DNA from: Candidatus Saccharimonadota bacterium
Lineage (GTDB): Bacteria > Patescibacteriota > Saccharimonadia > Saccharimonadales > Saccharimonadaceae
Direction of reading: 5' to 3'
DNA: 11,280 nucleotides
NCBI GenBank assembly: GCA_009778015.1
Contig: WRKS01000008.1
Location: 1 to 11,280 of the forward strand
Positions 1-4,278 of this stretch are shown here, one piece after another. Numbering within the stretch: position 1 is the stretch's first letter; each line of letters starts with the position of its first letter. The position numbers and the translations under genes are program-made. Below the pieces are notes generated by a model that worked only from the letters and a program-made list of their open reading frames with translations, made no database searches and was not told where the DNA came from.

Positions 1-26
1 GATCTTGACTCTAAAGAAATAATCAA

Positions 27-41
27 CCCCCCCCCCCCCCC
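27..41. repeat. Homopolymer run of 15 C
   Basis: Fifteen consecutive C residues lie in the left arm of the 20-155 inverted repeat. The right arm has the matching G-rich stretch, broken by CTT (G7 at 134-140 and G5 at 144-148). Such a run is prone to polymerase slippage and to sequencing or assembly length error. It is not inside a coding region, so a length change would not alter a reading frame. Confidence 0.9.
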
Positions 42-53
42 TACTCACACGCG

Positions 54-94
54 CCAAAGAGTCCGTCCCGTCGTTACGGGCGGACCTCTTTTGG
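54..94 (+). terminator. GC-rich stem-loop, probable intrinsic terminator
   Basis: The stem pairs CC/GG (54-55 with 93-94), AAAGAG with CTCTTT (56-61 with 86-91), TCCG with CGGA (62-65 with 81-84) and CCCGT with ACGGG (67-71 with 76-80), closing a CGTT loop, with single-base bulges at 66, 85 and 92. On the plus strand it is followed by a short T-rich stretch (96-99). It could end a plus-strand gene lying left of the window, or act in both directions together with the hairpin at 95-125. Confidence 0.55.
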
Positions 95-125
95 CTTTTG
101 TATCAGTCGTCACTGATTACAAAAG
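95..125. other. Second stem-loop, possibly a bidirectional terminator part
   Basis: CTTTTGTATCAGT (95-107) pairs with ACTGATTACAAAAG (112-125), with one bulged A, around a CGTC loop. It directly abuts the GC-rich hairpin at 54-94, so the two could stack. The A/T-rich base of the stem gives a U-run on either strand, which is usual for terminators that serve converging genes. The role is inferred. Confidence 0.5.
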
Positions 126-158
126 TGTTCGTAGGGGGGGCTTGGGGGTTGATTAGCT

Positions 159-476
159 TTAATCGGTTAAGATTTGCCAGGCTTTTTGGAGGGTTTCGGC
201 GGCTTTGTCTTCGCCGCGGGCGCGGCGAGCGGAGATTTCTTGCAAGAAATCTACCTCTAGGACGCTCTCGCGCGGGACGGCAACGCTGCGGGCGGCAAAG
301 TCCTCTTTGAGCAAGAGGCCTTTAGCGGTGAGATTGCTGATGTGTTCGGCAACGGTGGCGACCGATGAATAGCCGAGCCCGAACATGATTTCACGGTAGG
401 TGGGCGAGACGCCCTGCTCGGCGCGAAAATGGTCAATATAGTCTAGGATTTGCTGCTGTTTTTTGGTTGGCTTCAT
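159..476 (-). CDS. LexA-type winged-helix DNA-binding protein without peptidase domain
   Basis: A predicted small transcription regulator of 105 residues. Residues 1-68 match the LexA N-terminal DNA-binding domain: the opening KPTKKQQQILDYI, the recognition region around SPTYREIMFGLGYSSVATV (about 24-42), then the HISNLTAKGLL helix and a short wing. Full LexA has about 200 residues, with a self-cleavage site and a Ser/Lys peptidase domain. Here residue 68 is followed by only about 37 mostly charged residues, so cleavage-based derepression looks impossible. I chose the ATG at 476, not the one at 485, because a perfect TATAAT box ends exactly where the longer form would begin. The gene is divergent from the LCP gene with 57 bases between starts, so it may control that shared region or itself. 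The regulon is unknown, and calling it the SOS repressor would go beyond the evidence. Confidence 0.8.
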   Translation of the reverse strand: MKPTKKQQQILDYIDHFRAEQGVSPTYREIMFGLGYSSVATVAEHISNLTAKGLLLKEDFAARSVAVPRESVLEVDFLQEISARRARGEDKAAETLQKAWQILTD

Positions 477-485
477 AATACACAT

Positions 486-491
486 ATTATA
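486..491 (-). promoter_or_regulatory. -10 box of the LexA-like gene
   Basis: A perfect TATAAT reads on the minus strand from 491 to 486. No convincing -35 box lies 16-18 bases further upstream. A start about seven bases downstream falls on A at 479, leaving a leader of only 3 bases before the ATG at 476. There is no Shine-Dalgarno sequence in that space. Confidence 0.6.
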
Positions 492-498
492 ACATAAT

Positions 499-527
499 TT
501 GCAATCTTAGGTGTAATTTGTTATACT
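499..527 (+). promoter_or_regulatory. Promoter of the LCP gene, predicted leaderless
   Basis: TTGCAA (499-504), a 17-base spacer, then TATACT (522-527). Six bases separate the -10 box from the ATG at 534, so the expected transcription start is the A of the start codon itself. No Shine-Dalgarno motif precedes the gene. An imperfect dyad, TGTAA (512-516) and TTACA (529-533), straddles the -10 box and could be an operator, but that is weak. Confidence 0.65.
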
Positions 528-533
528 GTTACA

Positions 534-1661
534 ATGAAAAAGGATGAAGCAAAGGCTAAAAAGGAGCAGCTTGAGACCCCGGCCAACGACGAACCGGAGT
601 TGGTTGCCTTAGAGCCGAAAAAAGGCAAGAAAGGAAGCGCCAAGTCTAAAAAGACCCGCAAAAAGCGAATCAAGCTTTGGGTGTCGCTGGGACTGGTTTT
701 TATTTTGCTTGCCGGCATCGGGACGCTGATCTTTATGGTGTCGCATGATTTGGGCAAGTCCTTTGATGGCGGTATCTTCGGGCTGCTCAGGAAGGAGCCG
801 CTCCGGACGGACGCGAATGGGCGGACCAATATCTTGGTATTTGGCCTAGATGAGGGCAGCTTAACGGATTCGTTGATGGTGGTATCGGTGCATGCGGAGT
901 CGGGCGACTATCTTACGGTTTCTATACCGCGTGACCTATATGTGCAACATGAGTGCGGCCGGAGCAAGATTAACGAGGTGCATGGTTGCGCGTTGCGGCG
1001 CGGCAAGTCGGACGCGGAGGCGGCAAAAGTCTTGGCCGATAAAATCGGTGAGATAACGGGTGTAGAGATACAATACTTCGCCCGGGTTAACTTTACGGTG
1101 ATTGAGGAGCTGGTGGATCGCGTGGGGGGTATAGAGATTACAATGACGCACGCCATCGCGGACAATCATTGCAACCTTAAATATAGCGCGGGTCAAGTAG
1201 TACAGATGGATGGCGCAGAGGCGCTCTGTTTCTCCCGCGCGCGGAACTCTAAGGGTGGTTATGGCATTGGGACCGACCATGAGCGCGGCCTTAACCAGCA
1301 AAGGGTGCTGCGTGCTCTACAAAAGGCGGCGGTGGAGGACGGTAAGCTGTTGACGCCGACGGCGGCAATGGGCACGATAGACTCTTTGGGCAACAATTTG
1401 CGCACGAACTTCCGCACTAACGAGATAAGGACTGTCGTGGACTTGCTGTCGGCATCGGGCGGCGCCAATGATCGCGGAGAATATGCCTTTGTGGATGTCA
1501 AGCGCGGCGTTACCTTGTTGCGTGACGAGTGTACCCGCCCTACTACAGAGGTCGCTTGCGGACAAAACGGCGGGCAGATGATTTTGGTGCCGTCGGGGAC
1601 GACCGATTGGTATGATTACGGCAGGATTCGCGAATACTTTATTGGCGTGTTGGCCAGATAA
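534..1661 (+). CDS. LytR-CpsA-Psr (LCP) family cell-wall glycopolymer ligase
   Basis: A predicted membrane-anchored phosphotransferase that attaches lipid-linked glycopolymers to peptidoglycan on the outer face of the membrane. The 375 residues comprise a lysine-rich cytoplasmic tail (1-46), one membrane span (about 47-69) and an LCP domain (about 97-270). Family marks are NILVFGLDEG (99-108), the SIPRDLYV strand with R133 and D134, SKINEVHG (144-151), VGGIEI (197-202) and the arginine-rich SRARNSKGG...DHERGLNQQRV stretch (234-258). The usual arginine after the first Asp (the DSR pattern) is absent and that loop is short. Six cysteines (141, 152, 213, 232, 333, 342) all lie outside the membrane, which suggests disulfides. 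About 105 residues follow the LCP core without a clear LytR_C repeat. The start is fixed by the promoter, whose -10 box ends six bases before this ATG. Confidence 0.88.
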   Translation: MKKDEAKAKKEQLETPANDEPELVALEPKKGKKGSAKSKKTRKKRIKLWVSLGLVFILLAGIGTLIFMVSHDLGKSFDGGIFGLLRKEPLRTDANGRTNILVFGLDEGSLTDSLMVVSVHAESGDYLTVSIPRDLYVQHECGRSKINEVHGCALRRGKSDAEAAKVLADKIGEITGVEIQYFARVNFTVIEELVDRVGGIEITMTHAIADNHCNLKYSAGQVVQMDGAEALCFSRARNSKGGYGIGTDHERGLNQQRVLRALQKAAVEDGKLLTPTAAMGTIDSLGNNLRTNFRTNEIRTVVDLLSASGGANDRGEYAFVDVKRGVTLLRDECTRPTTEVACGQNGGQMILVPSGTTDWYDYGRIREYFIGVLAR

Positions 1662-1664
1662 CTC

Positions 1665-1693
1665 TTGCTTTTTTTAGTTTGTAATACTATATT
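1665..1693 (+). promoter_or_regulatory. Possible promoter of the five-span membrane protein gene
   Basis: TTGCTT (1665-1670), a 17-base spacer and TATATT (1688-1693), giving a start near 1700 and a leader of about 18 bases. The surrounding AT-rich stretch offers alternative -10 boxes such as TATAAG at 1693-1698. The T-run at 1669-1675 lies just after the LCP stop codon but has no strong hairpin before it, so read-through from LCP is also possible. Confidence 0.45.
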
Positions 1694-1705
1694 ATAAGTA
1701 ATAAA

Positions 1706-1713
1706 AAGGGGAG
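1706..1713 (+). promoter_or_regulatory. Shine-Dalgarno sequence for the gene at 1718
   Basis: AAGGGGAG ends four bases before the ATG at 1718. This purine block sets the start codon and contrasts with the neighbouring LCP gene, which has none. Confidence 0.75.
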
Positions 1714-1717
1714 TGTT

Positions 1718-2398
1718 ATGGTAGATAAGATAGGACAAAAAGGATTGGTCAAGGGGTTGGCGTTGTCGCTCATGGCCGGGAGTATCTTTGCAGGTTTGAG
1801 CATTGCGACAAGCGTCGCCATGTTTGCGAGAGTGACGCCGACGCTGGTGTCGCCGTTTGGCTTGTTGTTTAGCGGGATCCCACCGTTATTGATGTGGATT
1901 TCGTTTGGCTTGGCGGCGATTTTGCTGGCGATTGTGCCATTTATAGTGGTCAAAAAGATTACCGATGGCGATGCGGTAAAAGAGAGTTTCTCTACCGCAT
2001 CACGAGTGCTCTGGGCCGTGGCGGCGTTAAACGCGTTTTTGGCCTTCGCGACCTTGTTTATCTCGCTGTTTTCGGCAGGCATAGAAGGTATCTCCGAGAG
2101 TGCGGCCGAGGCGATGCAAAAGCAATACTGGTTGGGAACTTTCGTGCCGGTCTTTATGGCGGCAGGGGTGAATGCGGCTAGCGCGTTCTTTGTCGGTAAT
2201 ATTGCTAAAGGTAAGATGGCGCTGATGAACACCTTTAAGATTGTCAACATCGGTATTGCTGGGTTGGCTATCGTTATGATGCTGGTCGCGAATATGGTGG
2301 TCCGCCCGACCGATAAAAGCAGCCGCGAGAGCCGCGCCTACTGGTATTCTATTACGACTAACATGGATTTGAGCTCACTAATTAGGGGCGGGTTCTAG
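1718..2398 (+). CDS. Integral membrane protein with five predicted spans, function unknown
   Basis: I do not recognise a family. The 226 residues contain five hydrophobic segments at about 12-37, 55-78, 95-120, 136-160 and 172-195, followed by a polar tail of about 30 residues rich in Ser, Arg and Tyr (196-226). Short charged loops (KKITDGDAVKES at 79-90) separate the spans, and there are no cysteines and no evident catalytic motif. A strong Shine-Dalgarno sequence fixes the start. Its TAG stop is directly followed by the ATG of the next gene, with no base between, so the two are almost certainly translated from one mRNA. A membrane partner role for that protein is a reasonable guess and no more. 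Confidence 0.8.
   Translation: MVDKIGQKGLVKGLALSLMAGSIFAGLSIATSVAMFARVTPTLVSPFGLLFSGIPPLLMWISFGLAAILLAIVPFIVVKKITDGDAVKESFSTASRVLWAVAALNAFLAFATLFISLFSAGIEGISESAAEAMQKQYWLGTFVPVFMAAGVNAASAFFVGNIAKGKMALMNTFKIVNIGIAGLAIVMMLVANMVVRPTDKSSRESRAYWYSITTNMDLSSLIRGGF
2384..2388 (+). promoter_or_regulatory. Shine-Dalgarno sequence for the gene at 2399
   Basis: AGGGG sits ten bases before the ATG at 2399, inside the last codons of the preceding gene. It supports translation of the abutting downstream gene from a shared transcript. Confidence 0.6.
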
Positions 2399-4207
2399 AT
2401 GGCAGATAGTGTATTTGGCGGAGCGCCGGCAAAGCAGCCAGTCGCGGGCGGCGACGGCGGAGTATTTGGGGGTGCGAGCAAGAAGGCAAAGCCTGTAGCA
2501 GCAGGCGGCGGCGTGTTCGGCGCAGCCGAAAAGGCGCCGAAGGCCGCGAAATCGGCAAGCGGCGGGGTGTTTGGTGGCGCGACAGCACCTAGTGCAGAAG
2601 TTCCGGCGTCCGAGCCGGTAGCAGAAGAGGCTAAGCTGGCGGCAGAAGCGCCGGTTCCGGCTGCGCAGGATCCTTTTACAGACCCGGCCGATCAAACCGC
2701 AACCTTCGGCGCCGGCGAGAAGCCGGTGGCAAGAACGTTTTCATGGAACAAGGTCTTGAAGTTTGGCTTGCCAGCTTTGGCGGTCGTGCTTTTGGGCGGC
2801 GGCGCGTTAGCGTTCTTTATGCTGCAAAACAGCGATGACAAAATTATCGGCGATGCAATCAGTAATCTGCTCAAAGATAACGATGTGCGGGTTGACGGCG
2901 AGGTGGTAGTAACTAACATCGGCGGCGACAGCGATAAAATTAACGTGAAGTTTGGCGTCAGGGCGCGTTCGGATGCAAGCGGCTTGAATGGCGATATGAG
3001 CGCTGAGCTAAAGGTACGGCCGACTATCGCCAGCGTGGAGGCTTTGGACGGCTCAAAAGAGTTCAGCGGCACAATTTATGGGGCCTATGTGGACGAGAGT
3101 ATTTATCTCAAGGCGGATTATGTGCGAATCGTGGACCAAGTAGTGGCGGCGTTCGCGCCGAGCGAGGAGACGATTGAGTGGCCGGAAGAGTTTACTCGCT
3201 TTAATGATCGCTGGCTGATGGTGTCTAACCAGACATTAACCAATTTCTTGGGCAGCGACAGCGAAAATATGCAGAAATGCATGCAAAACCAACTAGAATC
3301 GTTGCATGGCAACAGCAAGGCTGGGCGTGAGCTCTTTAAGATGTTGACAACAGTGATAAAGTTTGACCGCGAAAGCAAGAGCGGGCAGACAATAACATAT
3401 ACCGTCGCACCATCGGGCCGGGTTTCGGATTACCATGATTTCTTGGTAATGGCGCAAGGCAGTGAGATTGTGCGTGGGTTTGTAGGCTGTGCTGACAACT
3501 ACCGGGCCGGGCTTTCGGACGACTTTCTTGAGACGCTGGACGAGGCGATCAAAGGCTTGCAAGACATGACTGAAGAGGAGCGCGAGCAGGCGGAAGAGAC
3601 GTTGGCCGGGATGTTGAAGGACCTGCCGAAGATTACGGTTGAGATTAACACGCGCACGAGGCGATTTACTGCGGTTACGGTCAAGGGTTCTGTGGGTGGC
3701 GCCAAGGTTGATGTGAAACTGGAGATTGACAGCAAGCATGACAAGGGCCTCTCAATTGCAGCGCCAAGTGACTACTTGGAACTAAAAGAAAGCGACTTGA
3801 ACTCGCTAGGCGAATTGGAAATCAATAACATCCTCAACGCTGGCGCGCTAACGGCGCAAATGAGCGCGGTTGATTTGGTGCGTGACATGCTGGAGGAAGG
3901 CGAGGACTTTAACGCCGCGATTGCCGCGGTAGACGACTTTACGGTTCGGGTTCTGAACCGTGATGGCGAGACTTTCCCGGATTCGTATAGAGAGATGACA
4001 TATAGCGGGCCGTTCTACTTGCAAGAGTATGCCATGGGTAGCTATAACGCCATCCGTTATTCGCGATACGGTGATTCTACCGGTGACATTTGGATTATCT
4101 TTGGCGCGGCTTGCAAGGCTGGTGTCAGTAGCACAGTAGAACGGTCAAGCGGCAGCTCGGCAGTGCTGACATACCTTGGCGATGGCCAATACTATTGCGC
4201 CGACTAA
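2399..4207 (+). CDS. Single-span surface protein with VFGGA-repeat cytoplasmic tail
   Basis: A 602-residue protein I cannot place in a named family. Residues 1-61 hold four VFGGA-type units starting at V5, V22, V39 and V57, linked by Gly/Ala/Lys-rich spacers; an acidic Ala/Pro/Glu-rich stretch follows to about 110. One membrane span lies at about 119-142 and the remaining 460 residues should be outside. The region after the span (about 150-275) alternates beta strands in a way that recalls LolA/LppX-like lipid-binding folds, but no motif proves it. Four cysteines, C294, C364, C572 and C600, are all external and could form two disulfides; C600 is three residues from the C-terminus, in a Gly/Tyr-rich ending that resembles pilin C-termini. 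A glutamate-rich stretch (about 385-400) is probably helical. It is translationally linked to the five-span membrane protein upstream. Confidence 0.8.
   Translation: MADSVFGGAPAKQPVAGGDGGVFGGASKKAKPVAAGGGVFGAAEKAPKAAKSASGGVFGGATAPSAEVPASEPVAEEAKLAAEAPVPAAQDPFTDPADQTATFGAGEKPVARTFSWNKVLKFGLPALAVVLLGGGALAFFMLQNSDDKIIGDAISNLLKDNDVRVDGEVVVTNIGGDSDKINVKFGVRARSDASGLNGDMSAELKVRPTIASVEALDGSKEFSGTIYGAYVDESIYLKADYVRIVDQVVAAFAPSEETIEWPEEFTRFNDRWLMVSNQTLTNFLGSDSENMQKCMQNQLESLHGNSKAGRELFKMLTTVIKFDRESKSGQTITYTVAPSGRVSDYHDFLVMAQGSEIVRGFVGCADNYRAGLSDDFLETLDEAIKGLQDMTEEEREQAEETLAGMLKDLPKITVEINTRTRRFTAVTVKGSVGGAKVDVKLEIDSKHDKGLSIAAPSDYLELKESDLNSLGELEINNILNAGALTAQMSAVDLVRDMLEEGEDFNAAIAAVDDFTVRVLNRDGETFPDSYREMTYSGPFYLQEYAMGSYNAIRYSRYGDSTGDIWIIFGAACKAGVSSTVERSSGSSAVLTYLGDGQYYCAD
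2411..2581 (+). repeat. Four VFGGA units, period 17-18 codons
   Basis: The units begin at codons 5, 22, 39 and 57 of the surface-protein gene, giving spacings of 17, 17 and 18 residues. Each is a VFG(G/A)A core, preceded in the last three by a Gly-rich run. The four cores use different synonymous codons (for example gtatttggcgga, gtatttgggggt, gtgttcggcgca), so this is an old or selected protein repeat and not a recent DNA duplication. Confidence 0.85.
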
Positions 4208-4243
4208 CTTATGCCGATTACCGCGGCAGGGCACGGCTGTAGG

Positions 4244-4272
4244 TTGATTTCTGAAGACTCTTGTGGTATAAT
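4244..4272 (+). promoter_or_regulatory. Promoter of uvrA, predicted leaderless
   Basis: TTGATT (4244-4249), a 17-base spacer and a perfect TATAAT (4267-4272). Six bases later comes the ATG at 4279, so transcription should begin at or within a base of the start codon. It shows that uvrA is transcribed separately from the surface-protein gene that ends 71 bases earlier. I see no LexA-type operator. Confidence 0.75.
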
Positions 4273-4278
4273 AGCCAA

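Larger units (their letters stand above)
20..155. repeat. Composite inverted-repeat element with two internal hairpins
   Basis: The 25 bases at 20-44 and the reverse complement of 131-155 agree at 22 of 25 positions; the only difference is three bases in the C-run (CCC against AAG). Inside, ACAC at 47-50 can pair with GTGT at 125-128, and two adjacent hairpins fill the centre (54-94 and 95-125). The whole 136 bases can therefore fold into one closed three-way structure on either strand. It starts 3 bases after the stop codon of the LexA-like gene, so it is probably transcribed as that gene's 3' end and may terminate it; the far side reads T-rich on the minus strand. I see no target-site duplication. 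It could be a terminator array, a structured RNA or a small MITE-like element; the sequence alone does not decide. Confidence 0.6.

Noticed and set aside
54..94. T-box riboswitch terminator
   Set aside because: The GC stem resembles T-box terminators, but no T-box sequence or specifier stem is visible in the upstream bases of the window and no synthetase gene follows.
98..310. Plus-strand open frame rich in Arg and Gly
   Set aside because: It runs antisense through the LexA-like gene and the repeat element, has no promoter or Shine-Dalgarno support, and its composition is typical of a shadow frame.
477..533. A shared SOS operator between the LexA-like gene and uvrA
   Set aside because: The weak TGTAA/TTACA dyad at 512-533 does not recur in the uvrA promoter, and neither region contains a recognisable CGAAC-type LexA box.
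4208..4243. Terminator after the surface-protein gene (TGCCG/CGGCA stem at 4212-4228)
   Set aside because: The stem is only five base pairs with a seven-base loop and no T-run follows.
4261..4278. A TTG start for uvrA six codons upstream
   Set aside because: The -10 box TATAAT lies within these codons, so they are not expected to be in the mRNA, and UvrA homology begins at the ATG at 4279.
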